Shown here: piece by piece, positions 8,990 through 16,832 of the stretch | Position numbering within the stretch: the stretch's first letter is position 1 | Layout: each line of letters starts with the position of its first letter | From: Rhodopseudomonas faecalis | GTDB lineage: Bacteria; Pseudomonadota; Alphaproteobacteria; Rhizobiales; Xanthobacteraceae | DNA: 64,000 nucleotides | Reading direction: 5' to 3' | Assembly: GCF_003217325.1 (NCBI RefSeq) | Contig: NZ_QJTI01000008.1 | Location: forward strand, 44,386-108,385 | The notes under the pieces: generated by a model | What the model was told of the DNA's origin: nothing | The model's database searches: none | The model's input: the letters and a program-made list of their open reading frames with translations, nothing else | Translations under genes and position numbers: made by a program

Positions 8990-9175
8990 GTCCTTCCTTC
9001 TAGGAAGGTGAAAAGGGAATGTGGACGGCCAAGCGCTGATGCGCCGCGCTGATCAAGCCACAGCTGCCCCCGCAACTGTAAGTGGGTAGCCGACCGCCAA
9101 TGGACCACTGGATTCGGCAATTGCCGGTCCGGGAAGGTGGCGCGAGGCAACGACCCATCAGCCAGGAGACCTGCC
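8990..9175 (+). ncRNA. Cobalamin riboswitch upstream of bluB
   Basis: The + strand carries GGAAGGTGAAAAGGGAAT, the B12 box AGCTGCCCCCGCAACTGTAA, a CCACTGG, GTCCGGGAAGGTGG, and CAGCCAGGAGACCTGCC in the order of the class. It is divergent from the cobP riboswitch. It stands about 155 bp before the chosen bluB start. Confidence 0.95.
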
Positions 9176-9329
9176 ATCTACGAACGCATCATCCATGCTT
9201 CGGGCGGGGTGCCCTGAAGCGATGTCGGCCAAGCTGACGAGAGGTCAGCCAACGCCGAGGCGATCTTTGGTCGGATCGCCGGATCACAGCACCCGTTCGC
9301 GCGCAAGCGCCGATGGAGCACGGCTGCAG

Positions 9330-10022
9330 ATGACCGGTCTCACGACAGACAACGTCACGACAGACAACGTCACGACACAGAATGCGACGCCGCCGATCTT
9401 TGATCATCGCTTTCACGCCCAATTGGCCGAACTGATTGCCTGGCGCCGCGACGTGCGCCGGTTCCGTCCCGATCCGGTGCCCGACGAGCTGATCGATCAT
9501 TTGCTCGATCTTGCGCAATTATCGCCGTCGGTTGGCAACAGCCAGCCCTGGCGCTTTGTCAGCGTCGACAGCCCGGCGCTACGCGGCCGCATCCATGACA
9601 ATTTCGCGCGCTGCAACCAAAAGGCCGAAGGCTTGTATGATGGCGATCGTGCCACACTCTATGCGCAGCTCAAGCTGGAAGGCATCGCGATCGCGCCGCG
9701 GCAGTTTGCCGTGTTCTGCGATCGCAGCACCCGCCAGGGTGCTGGCGTCGGCTGCCAGACCATGCCCGAAACGCTCGATTATTCCGTGGTGGTGATGATC
9801 GAGACTTTTTGGCTGGCGGCGCGCGCCCACGGACTCGGCGTTGGCTGGGTGTCGATCCTCGATCCGGTCGAGGCCAAGACTGATCTCGACGTGCCCGAGC
9901 CGTGGAAGTTCATCGCCTATCTATGCGTCGGCTGGCCGGAGGAAGAACACGTCGATCCGGAACTGGTGCGCTGCGGCTGGCAGCCGCGCACGCATGCCGG
10001 CCGCGTGGTGATCCAGCGCTGA
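9330..10022 (+). CDS. bluB: 5,6-dimethylbenzimidazole synthase
   Basis: BluB is a nitroreductase-fold enzyme that fragments FMNH2 with O2 to give the lower ligand dimethylbenzimidazole. The core starts at AELIAWRRDVRRFRPDPVPD and has SPSVGNSQPWRFV, RQFAVFCDRSTRQGAGVGCQTMPE and GLGVGWVSIL, all typical. I placed the start at the ATG at 9330 (230 aa). In-frame codons back to 9195 and an ATG at 9222 exist but would translate the riboswitch-to-gene leader. Just inside the start a 15-bp sequence (CACGACAGACAACGT) is repeated at 9341 and 9356, encoding TTDNVTTDNVTTQN, a non-conserved tail. Confidence 0.93.
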   Translation: MTGLTTDNVTTDNVTTQNATPPIFDHRFHAQLAELIAWRRDVRRFRPDPVPDELIDHLLDLAQLSPSVGNSQPWRFVSVDSPALRGRIHDNFARCNQKAEGLYDGDRATLYAQLKLEGIAIAPRQFAVFCDRSTRQGAGVGCQTMPETLDYSVVVMIETFWLAARAHGLGVGWVSILDPVEAKTDLDVPEPWKFIAYLCVGWPEEEHVDPELVRCGWQPRTHAGRVVIQR

Positions 10023-10042
10023 GGCGAGCGTGAGCTGATCGC

Positions 10043-10810
10043 TCAGCGCGGGCGGCGCAGCAGGTAGCTATCCATGATCCAGCCATTGCTGTGCCGGGCC
10101 GCTTCGCGCGTGGACGCGATCTTATCCGCCACCTCGCCGAGCTTGCCGGCGATCAATAGCTGTTCCTTGGTGCCGAGATAGGCGCCCCAGAAAATCTCCA
10201 CCTCAGGATCGATCCGCGTGAACGCCTGCTCGCCATCCAGCATCACCACCACGCTCTCGCCGCCCAGCGGCTGCTGCGCGCTGAGTTTGCGCCCGGTGGT
10301 GATATGAACCGGCTCGCCGATGGCGTTGAGCGCGATGCGGTGCTGTGCGGCCAGCGCCTGCACTGCGGTGATGCCGGGGATGATCTCGTAGTCGAACGCG
10401 ATCTCGCTTTTGCGATGCAGCGCTTCGATGATGCGCAAGGTGGAATCATAGAGCGAGGGATCGCCCCAGATCAGGAACGCGCCGCACTGCCCGTCCTGCA
10501 ATTCGTCGCGCAGCAGCCGGGCGTAGATCGCTTCGATCTCGCCATGCCAGCTGGCGACATTGGCCTTGTAGTCGGAAAACTCCTTGGCGCGGGTCGGGTA
10601 GTCGAACGGCACCAGCCGATAATGACCACCTTCGATGAAGCGCTCGCAGATCTCGGTGCGCAAATGGCGCAGCGCCTGCTTGTCCTGCCCCTTGTCCTGG
10701 ATGAAGAACACATCGGCCCGGTTCAGCGCCTTGATCGCCTGCAGCGTCAGATAGTCCGGATCACCGGCACCGATGCCGATCAGCAGCAGCGTGCGTCGCG
10801 CGCCGCTCAT
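10043..10810 (-). CDS. cobF: Precorrin-6A synthase (deacetylating)
   Basis: This SAM-dependent C1 methyltransferase of the aerobic pathway removes the acetyl group from precorrin-5. The 255-aa sequence starts RTLLLIGIGAGDPDYLTLQAI, has IQDKGQDKQALRHLR and FLIWGDPSLYDSTLRI, and ends NGWIMDSYLLRR, as in CobF. CobF exists only in the oxygen-dependent route, so it helps set the pathway type. It overlaps cobT upstream by 4 bp (ATGA), so the two are translationally coupled. Confidence 0.94.
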   Translation of the reverse strand: MSGARRTLLLIGIGAGDPDYLTLQAIKALNRADVFFIQDKGQDKQALRHLRTEICERFIEGGHYRLVPFDYPTRAKEFSDYKANVASWHGEIEAIYARLLRDELQDGQCGAFLIWGDPSLYDSTLRIIEALHRKSEIAFDYEIIPGITAVQALAAQHRIALNAIGEPVHITTGRKLSAQQPLGGESVVVMLDGEQAFTRIDPEVEIFWGAYLGTKEQLLIAGKLGEVADKIASTREAARHSNGWIMDSYLLRRPR

Positions 10811-11877
10811 GACACCGCCGCCAGCACGTCGTCGAGATCGGCGATTTCGGTGAGGATGCCGCAGGCGGCGCGCACCAGCGGCACCGCGAGCACCGCGCCG
10901 GTGCCCTCGCCGAGCCGCAGCTTCAGTTCAAGATAGGGCTCGGCATGCATCGCCTGCAGCATCAAACTGTGGCCGCGCTCGGCCGAGCGATGCGAGAACA
11001 CGCAGTAATCGCGCGCCGCGGGCGCGAGCCGCACCGCGAGCAGCGCCGCGGCGCTGGCGATGAAGCCGTCGATCACCACCGGGCGGCGGCAGGCGGCCGC
11101 GCCGAGCACCGCGCCGGCCATCATCGCGATTTCGATGCCGCCGAATTCGGCCAGCACATCGAGCGGCCGCGTGGCGTTGCTGCGCCGCGCGGCGCGTTCG
11201 GTCGCGGACAATTTGCGCGCCACGCCCTCAGGATCGAGCCCGCTGCCGGGACCGACGCAATCAGCAAGCGGCGCCGGCACCAGCCGGTGCATCAACAGCG
11301 CGGCGGAGGCGGTGTTGCCGATGCCCATCTCGCCGATCGCGATGACATCAACGCCCTGCTCGATTGCTTCGCGGACGATCTCGGCGCCGCGGCGCAGCGC
11401 GGTCAGCGCCTCGTGCTGCGTCATCGCCGCTTCGTGCGCGGAATTGCGGGTGCCGCGCCGAATCTTGGCGTCGAGCAGATCCGGATGCGCCGGCATCTCG
11501 GCATCGACGCCGCCATCGATCACCCGCATCGCGACGCCGGCCGCCCGCGCCAGCACATTGGCGCCGGCATGGCCGTCGAGATAGGCGCCGACCATGGCGC
11601 GAGTGACATGGGCCGGATAGCGCGACACGCCCTCGGCGGCGAGGCCGTGATCGGCAGCAAACACGAACAGCGTGGCATTCTCGGTGCGCGGCGGCTCGGG
11701 ATGCCAGATCAGGCCGAGCTGCACTGCCAGATCCTCAAGCCGGCCGAGCGAGCCGAGCGGCTTGCACTTGCCGTCGATTCGGGTGCGCAGCTCCGGCTCG
11801 TGCGAGCGATCAAGCGGCGCGATCGGGAGATCGGCGAAAACGCCGGAGCTGAGCTCCGGATAGTCGGAACCTGTCAT
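10807..11877 (-). CDS. cobT: Nicotinate-nucleotide-dimethylbenzimidazole phosphoribosyltransferase
   Basis: This enzyme activates dimethylbenzimidazole to alpha-ribazole phosphate (CobT in Salmonella, CobU in Pseudomonas). The 356-aa protein has KPLGSLGRLEDLAVQLG near residue 40, VFAADHGLAAEGVS, the IAIGEMGIGNTASAALL block, and the C-terminal AHRSAERGHS-like SHRSAERGHSLML. The ATG at 11877 has a GGAGGAG site. A longer open frame upstream passes through the riboswitch and is not coding. It is followed by cobF and preceded closely by its own riboswitch. Confidence 0.95.
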   Translation of the reverse strand: MTGSDYPELSSGVFADLPIAPLDRSHEPELRTRIDGKCKPLGSLGRLEDLAVQLGLIWHPEPPRTENATLFVFAADHGLAAEGVSRYPAHVTRAMVGAYLDGHAGANVLARAAGVAMRVIDGGVDAEMPAHPDLLDAKIRRGTRNSAHEAAMTQHEALTALRRGAEIVREAIEQGVDVIAIGEMGIGNTASAALLMHRLVPAPLADCVGPGSGLDPEGVARKLSATERAARRSNATRPLDVLAEFGGIEIAMMAGAVLGAAACRRPVVIDGFIASAAALLAVRLAPAARDYCVFSHRSAERGHSLMLQAMHAEPYLELKLRLGEGTGAVLAVPLVRAACGILTEIADLDDVLAAVS

Positions 11878-11925
11878 GACATCTCCTCCGTTCGATCCAC
11901 CGTCGAACGCGTTGGCAGCGTCTGT

Positions 11926-12092
11926 GGCCGGTCTCCTGGCTCGCGGATGATGTCCACAATCGCCTTCCCAGGCGCGACAGCGGCGCCCAGTGGCCCGTTG
12001 ATTGCGGACGATCCGCCTACAGTTGGGGGGGCAGCCGCGGCCAGGCGATCGCTCGCCGTCCCGCGTTCCCGTTTCACCTCCAAGCGGAGGCA
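11926..12092 (-). ncRNA. Cobalamin riboswitch upstream of cobT-cobF
   Basis: On the - strand the GAGGTGAAACGGGAACGC opening, a B12 box, GCCACTGG, TGGGAAGGCG and GCGAGCCAGGAGACCGG follow in order. The B12 box reads CTGCCCCCCCAACTGTAGGC, with C in place of the usual G and G in place of the usual A; this is rarer. The element ends only about 48 nt before the cobT ATG, so it may act on translation start. Confidence 0.9.
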
Positions 12093-12185
12093 CCGCAGAC
12101 CGGGGCACGCAAACCACAATGACCGGCAGCACGCAAGCGCATTGCCGCCAAGGCCCGGCCAAAGGCCGGTGGCGGGAGCGGCAGC

Positions 12186-13571
12186 ATGATCGCGCGCCAG
12201 GATTGCGAAGTGCTGGTGATCGGCGGCGGCTGCGCGGCGCTGTGCGCCGCCATTGCCGCGCGCCGGCGCGGCGCAAACGTGATGATGATCGATCACGCCC
12301 CGTTCACGTGGCGCGGCGGCAATACACGCCATGCGCGCAATTTCCGGATCGCGCATGACGAAGCGGATGATTACGTGCCCGGCCGCTATCCGGCCGCCGC
12401 CTTTGCCGCCGATCTCGCCCGCGTGGCCCCGGACGGCGACGCCGCGCTGGCTGAGCTATTGGCACAGCACTCGCTGACGCTGACGCACTGGCTGAGGGCG
12501 CAGAGCGTGCGGCTGCAGCGCCGCGGCCGCGGCGTGATGCCCTGGTCGCAGCGCACAGCGTTTTTTGCCGGCGGCGGCAAGGCGGCAATGGATACGCTCT
12601 ATGCCACCGCGCGCCGGCTCGGCATCACCATCCTGCACGACGCTGAAGCCTGTGGCATCGAATGGCAGGGCGATCGCGTCACCGCGGTCGAGGTCGTCCA
12701 TCAAGGAGCAATGGTGAAGCTGAGCGCCGCGGCGGTGATCGCCTGCTGCGGCGGCCATCAAGCCAATCGCGACTGGCTGCGCGAAGGTTTTGGCGCCGCC
12801 GCCGACGCGATCGCGGTGCGCGGCATGGGCTATGTGCAGGGCCGGCTGCTGCGCGCGCTGATCGATGCCGGCGCTGTCACGGTCGGCGATCCCGGCCGCG
12901 GCCATATCGTCGCCGTCGACGCCAGAGGTCCCGCGGTCGACGGCGGCATCGTGACAAGGCTGGAATGCATTCCCTATGGCATCGTCGTCGATAGCGACGC
13001 GCAGCGCTTCGCCGACGAGGGCGGCGACACCGCGCGCACTCACTACGCGCGCTGGGGCGAGCGGCTGCTGGCGGCGCCCGGGCAGCGCGCCACCTTAATT
13101 CTTGATCGCAGCGCGCTGGCACGCGCGGCATCGACCGCGTTTGCGCCGCTGCGCGCGCCGACCATCGAAGCGCTGGCCGAACTGATTGATCTCGATAGCG
13201 CAGCGCTGCGCGCTACAGTCGATCGCTACAACGCCGCGATCGTGCCCGCTGATGCCAACGCGCCGGAATCCTGGCGCGCCATGGCGTTGTCGCCGCCGAA
13301 ATCAGCGCAGGCGCTGCCGATCAGCACGCCGCCATTCGCCGCGTTCCCGCTCATACCCGGCATCACCTTCACCCATTATGGCGTCGGCGTTGACCAGGCG
13401 CTGCGGGTGCGGCGCGAAAGTGGTGCGCCCTTCGCCAATCTGTTCGCCGCCGGCATGATCATGGCCGCCAATGTGTTGCCGCGCGGCTATCTCGCCGGAC
13501 TCGGCGTCACCATCAGCGCGGTGTTTGGCCGCCTTGCCGGAGAGGAAGCCGCGCGCCATGCAGGCCGATGA
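12186..13571 (+). CDS. tcuA: CobZ/TcuA-type FAD-dependent dehydrogenase, probable flavoprotein part of precorrin-3B synthase
   Basis: This 461-aa flavoprotein belongs to the FAD-binding 2 (fumarate reductase / tricarballylate dehydrogenase TcuA) family. It has the dinucleotide fold CEVLVIGGGCAALCAAIAARRRG at residues 7-29, then RGGNTRHARNFR, and the C-terminal GLGVTISAVFGRLAGEEAA. In Rhodobacter capsulatus CobZ fuses a TcuA-like and a TcuB-like part and replaces CobG as precorrin-3B synthase. The site inside a cob locus lacking cobG suggests that role rather than tricarballylate use. The downstream TcuB-like gene overlaps by 14 bp. No riboswitch is seen on its strand here. Confidence 0.8.
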   Translation: MIARQDCEVLVIGGGCAALCAAIAARRRGANVMMIDHAPFTWRGGNTRHARNFRIAHDEADDYVPGRYPAAAFAADLARVAPDGDAALAELLAQHSLTLTHWLRAQSVRLQRRGRGVMPWSQRTAFFAGGGKAAMDTLYATARRLGITILHDAEACGIEWQGDRVTAVEVVHQGAMVKLSAAAVIACCGGHQANRDWLREGFGAAADAIAVRGMGYVQGRLLRALIDAGAVTVGDPGRGHIVAVDARGPAVDGGIVTRLECIPYGIVVDSDAQRFADEGGDTARTHYARWGERLLAAPGQRATLILDRSALARAASTAFAPLRAPTIEALAELIDLDSAALRATVDRYNAAIVPADANAPESWRAMALSPPKSAQALPISTPPFAAFPLIPGITFTHYGVGVDQALRVRRESGAPFANLFAAGMIMAANVLPRGYLAGLGVTISAVFGRLAGEEAARHAGR

Positions 13572-14658
13572 TGCGACCGAAGAAGCCGAACGCGCGCTGC
13601 GGCTGTGCTCGGCTTGCATGTTTTGCGACGATTATTGCGCGGTGTTTCCGGCGATTGCCGGCAAGCACGATTTTTCGCTCGCAGACGTCAGCTATCTCGC
13701 CAATCTCTGCCACAATTGCCGCGGTTGCTATCACGCCTGCCAATACGCGCCGCCGCACGAATTGGCAGTGAATCTGCCGCAAGCTTTGGCGCGGGTGCGC
13801 ATCCGCTCCTATGCCGGCTTCGCGCGGCCACGCTGGCTCGGCCGCGCCTTTGCGCACAACGCCACCATCGTGGCGCTGGTGTCGGTGCTATCCGTGCTCG
13901 CGGTGTTGCTGGTTGCCGATCCTGCAAAACTGCTCAGCGCCAATTCCGGCGAAGGCGCGTTCTACCGCGTGGTGCCGCGCGAGATCATGGTCGGCGGCGC
14001 GCTCGCGGCGCTGGCGCTGTCACTGACCACGCTTGCGCTCGGCGTCGCCGCGTTCTGGCGCGCGATTGCGCCGGATGGCAGCCGCGCCGCGCTGCTGCGC
14101 GCTTTGCCGCGCGCGCTCGCCGATACGGTGACGCTGCGCTATCTCGGCGGCGGCGATGGCGGCTGCGGCGATCGTATCGAAGCGCCGTCAAGGCTGCGGC
14201 GGCTGTTCCATCATCTGATGGTCGGCGGGCTCGGGCTCAGTTTCGGCGCTACCGCGGTCGCGGCCTATTATCACCGCTGGCTCGGCTGGGAGGCGCCCTA
14301 CCCGCTGCTCAGCCTGCCGGTCGGGCTCGGCGCCGTCGGCGGCGTGTTGATGCTGCTCGGGGCCGGCGGTCTGATTGTGCAAAAACTGCGCGCCGACCGT
14401 GCGCCAAGCGCCGCCGAAACCTTGCCCGCCGACTACGCGATGCTGGTGCTGATCATCGGCAATGCCGCGAGCGGCCTGGCGCTGCTGGCGTGGCGCAGCA
14501 CCGCGGCGATGGGCTTGCTGCTCACGCTGCATCTGGGGCTGGTGCTGGCGCTGTTCCTGCTGCTGCCGGTCGGCAAGCTGGTGCACGCGCCATTCCGGTT
14601 CGCCGCTTTGTTGCGCGCGGCGTTAGAACGCAACCGCGCCGTTTCGCCAAAACGGTAG
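13558..14658 (+). CDS. tcuB: CobZ/TcuB-type membrane iron-sulfur protein, probable second part of precorrin-3B synthase
   Basis: This 366-aa protein has two cysteine clusters near the N-terminus, CSACMFCDDYC and CHNCRGCYHACQY, expected to bind iron-sulfur centres. Several membrane helices follow (for example VALVSVLSVLAVLLVAD) with histidines (FHHLMVGGLG, TLHLGLVLAL) that could hold haem b. The order matches the C-terminal half of Rhodobacter CobZ. I chose the ATG at 13558, giving a 14-bp overlap with the flavoprotein gene; an upstream in-frame codon at 13471 lies deep inside that gene. Confidence 0.8.
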   Translation: MQADDATEEAERALRLCSACMFCDDYCAVFPAIAGKHDFSLADVSYLANLCHNCRGCYHACQYAPPHELAVNLPQALARVRIRSYAGFARPRWLGRAFAHNATIVALVSVLSVLAVLLVADPAKLLSANSGEGAFYRVVPREIMVGGALAALALSLTTLALGVAAFWRAIAPDGSRAALLRALPRALADTVTLRYLGGGDGGCGDRIEAPSRLRRLFHHLMVGGLGLSFGATAVAAYYHRWLGWEAPYPLLSLPVGLGAVGGVLMLLGAGGLIVQKLRADRAPSAAETLPADYAMLVLIIGNAASGLALLAWRSTAAMGLLLTLHLGLVLALFLLLPVGKLVHAPFRFAALLRAALERNRAVSPKR

Positions 14659-14660
14659 GA

Positions 14661-14666
14661 TTGACA
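14661..14666 (+). promoter_or_regulatory. Possible -35 element before the fourth riboswitch
   Basis: A perfect TTGACA lies 3 bp after the tcuB stop codon and 32 bp before the riboswitch. I could not identify a convincing -10 box at 16-18 bp, so this is a weak call. Confidence 0.3.
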
Positions 14667-14697
14667 GCCCGGACGATCTGTCACACACATCCGCCGC

Positions 14698-14866
14698 CGA
14701 TGGTTTCCCATTTGGGAATAAAAGGGAATCCGGATATGTCGCCGCAGAGCGAGAAGCCGGAGCTGCCCCCGCAACTGTAAGCGGCGAGCCTTCACCAATA
14801 CGCGCCACTGGACCCTCGGTCCGGGAAGGCGGTGACGGCGGCGACCCGCGAGCCAGGAGACCTGCC
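14698..14866 (+). ncRNA. Cobalamin riboswitch upstream of the cobN'-cobH-cobI-cobJ operon
   Basis: The + strand has GGGAATAAAAGGGAATCCGG, the B12 box AGCTGCCCCCGCAACTGTAA, GCCACTGGACC, GTCCGGGAAGGCGG and CCCGCGAGCCAGGAGACCTG. All class blocks are present. It is followed by about 130 nt of leader before the first gene and should govern the large + strand corrin-ring operon. Confidence 0.95.
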
Positions 14867-14995
14867 ATCGCCTGTCTTAGACGCCATTCCCGGCGGGGTG
14901 CTCGGGAGTGAATGTGTCGGCCGATCGGAGTACAGGTCCGTCGCCGCTTGGTTTTGGAACGGCTTGCCGTCGTTCCCAGCGACGGACTGCAGCCA

Positions 14996-15466
14996 ATGCA
15001 AACCACGGCATGGCAACTGCCCCAGGCCGACGAATCGTCTCTGGCGAGCGCCGATCTGATCCTGCTCAGCGCCGATGCCGCCGCGCGCGCACGCTTTGCC
15101 GCGGCCGCCGCGCTGCGCTCTGGCCCGCGTTTGCAGCCCTGCGACTTGCAGCATTTGCGCGATCCCGAAGCGCTGCACCGCGCGATCGGCGCGGCACGCG
15201 GCGTGCTGATTCATCTGCGCGCCGGCCATCACTATCACGCGCAAATCCTGCAACTTGCTGCGCTGCTGGCGCCGCGCGGCGTCGCATTGGCCGTGCTGCG
15301 TGATGACGAGGGCACTGACGAGGCGCTCGATGCGGTCTGCAACCTGCCGCCCTCGACGCTGCGCCGGCTGCGGCAACTGCTCGGCGATCAGCACGGCAAC
15401 CCCAGCGCCTTGATCAACCAGTTCGCGCTGGCCTGCGGGCTATCGCTGCTGCCGGAGCCAAACTGA
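14996..15466 (+). CDS. Stand-alone protein resembling the N-terminal segment of CobN
   Basis: This 156-aa protein resembles only the first 150 or so residues of the cobaltochelatase subunit CobN. Shared features are DLILLSADAAARARFAAA (CobN has LFLSAADTEL), then PRLQPCDLQHLRDPEALHRAI, a GVLIHLRAGHHYHAQIL block at the place of CobN's VVRALGGASYFHYVLE, and ALAVLRDDEGTDEALDAVC. Full CobN is about 1,250 aa. It is the first gene after the riboswitch, and its stop overlaps the cobH start (TGATG), so it looks maintained rather than decaying. The ATG at 14996 was chosen over an upstream frame to 14912. The assignment is by recalled similarity; another fold is possible. Confidence 0.6.
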   Translation: MQTTAWQLPQADESSLASADLILLSADAAARARFAAAAALRSGPRLQPCDLQHLRDPEALHRAIGAARGVLIHLRAGHHYHAQILQLAALLAPRGVALAVLRDDEGTDEALDAVCNLPPSTLRRLRQLLGDQHGNPSALINQFALACGLSLLPEPN

Positions 15467-16104
15467 TGACCGAGATCACCGAGAGTTACGAAAAAGACGG
15501 CGCGGCGATCTATCAGCGCTCGTTTGCCATCATCCGCAGCGAGGCCAATCTGGCGCGCTTTGCGCCCGGCGAGGAACAGGTCGCGGTGCGTCTGATCCAC
15601 GCCTGCGGCATGGTCGATGTCGCCGACGATATCGTGTTCAGCCCCGGCTTTGCCGACGCCGCGCGCAACGCGCTGCGCGCCGGCGCGCCAATCCTGTGCG
15701 ACGCGCAGATGGTGGCTTACGGCGTGACGCGCGCCCGGCTGCCGGCCCACAATGAGGTGATCTGCACGCTGTCCGACCCGATCGTGCCGCAACTGGCGCA
15801 GCGGATTGGCAACACCCGTTCGGCCGCCGCGATCGAATTGTGGCGCGAGCATCTGGATGGCGCGGTGGTCGCGATCGGCAACGCGCCGACCGCGTTGTTT
15901 CATCTGCTCGACATGCTGCGCGATGCCGATCTGCCGCGGCCCGCGGCGATCATCGGCGTGCCGGTCGGCTTTGTCGGCGCGATCGAATCCAAGGAAGCGC
16001 TGCTGGCCGCGGCGCCGGTGCCGTGCATGGTGGTGCGCGGCCGGCGTGGCGGCAGCGCCATGGCGGCGGCAGCGATCAACGCATTGGCGAGTGAGCGCGA
16101 ATGA
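15466..16104 (+). CDS. cobH: Precorrin-8X methylmutase
   Basis: CobH moves the C11 methyl group to C12, giving hydrogenobyrinic acid. The 212-aa protein carries the catalytic histidine in RLIHACGMVD (about residue 43), GAPILCDAQMVAYGVTR, and AIGNAPTALFHLLD, with IIGVPVGFVGAIESKEAL near the end. Its ATG overlaps the upstream stop by one base, and its own stop overlaps cobI by 4 bp. Confidence 0.96.
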   Translation: MTEITESYEKDGAAIYQRSFAIIRSEANLARFAPGEEQVAVRLIHACGMVDVADDIVFSPGFADAARNALRAGAPILCDAQMVAYGVTRARLPAHNEVICTLSDPIVPQLAQRIGNTRSAAAIELWREHLDGAVVAIGNAPTALFHLLDMLRDADLPRPAAIIGVPVGFVGAIESKEALLAAAPVPCMVVRGRRGGSAMAAAAINALASERE

Positions 16105-16832
16105 CCAAGCCTGGCACCATCTATGGCGTCGGGCTCGGCCCCGGCGATCCGGAACTGATCAGCCTGAAGGCGGCACGCCTGATCGGCTCGGCGACCCATA
16201 TCGCGTACTTCCGCAAGGCCGGCCGGCGCGGCCAGGCCCGGCAACTGGCCGATGGCTTGCTGCCGGCGCACGCGGTCGAATTGCCGATGGACTATCCGGT
16301 CACCACCGAGATCGCGCTCGATGACGACGCCTATGCCGCGACGCTCAAGGTGTTTTACGAGCAATGCGTTGAACAGCTGTTGCAGCACGCTGTGCACGGC
16401 GATGACGTGGTGGTGCTGTGCGAAGGCGACCCGTTCCTATACGGCTCGTTCATGCATCTGCATCGTCGCCTGATCGGCCGCGTTGCGGTGGAAGTGGTGC
16501 CGGGCATCACCGGCATGAGCGGCTGCTGGACCGCGAGCGGCACGCCGATCACCTACGGCGACGACGTGCTGCATGTGGTGCCGGCGACGCTCGATGAAGC
16601 GCAGCTGTGCCAGGCGATGCAGGGCGCCGACGCGCTGGTGGTGATGAAGCTCGGCCGCAATCTGCCAAAAGTGCGGCGCGCGCTGCAGACGGTCGGGCTC
16701 GCCGAGCGCGCGGTCTATGTCGAGCACGGCACCATGGCGCAGCAGCAGGTGATCAAGCTGACTGACAAGCGCGACGACAACGCGCCGTATTTCTCAATGA
16801 TCCTGGTGCACGGCCAAGGACGGCGGCCATGA
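16101..16832 (+). CDS. cobI: Precorrin-2 C(20)-methyltransferase
   Basis: This 243-aa SAM-dependent methyltransferase makes precorrin-3A. It has the N-terminal YGVGLGPGDPELISLKAARLI motif, CEGDPFLYGSFMHLHRRL near residue 110, and VVPGITGMSGCWTASGTPI. These match CobI/CbiL among the tetrapyrrole methylases. It is coupled to cobH and cobJ by ATGA overlaps on both sides. Confidence 0.95.
   Translation: MTKPGTIYGVGLGPGDPELISLKAARLIGSATHIAYFRKAGRRGQARQLADGLLPAHAVELPMDYPVTTEIALDDDAYAATLKVFYEQCVEQLLQHAVHGDDVVVLCEGDPFLYGSFMHLHRRLIGRVAVEVVPGITGMSGCWTASGTPITYGDDVLHVVPATLDEAQLCQAMQGADALVVMKLGRNLPKVRRALQTVGLAERAVYVEHGTMAQQQVIKLTDKRDDNAPYFSMILVHGQGRRP

Noticed and set aside
10945-12189. 414-aa + strand frame opposite cobT
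   Set aside because: Arg/His-rich shadow that also crosses a riboswitch; cobT is clear on the other strand.
11878-12276. N-terminal extension of cobT
   Set aside because: It would translate through the riboswitch; a strong GGAGGAG site marks the ATG at 11877.
13605-14780. 391-aa Arg-rich + strand frame
   Set aside because: Frame-shifted shadow of the TcuB-like gene.
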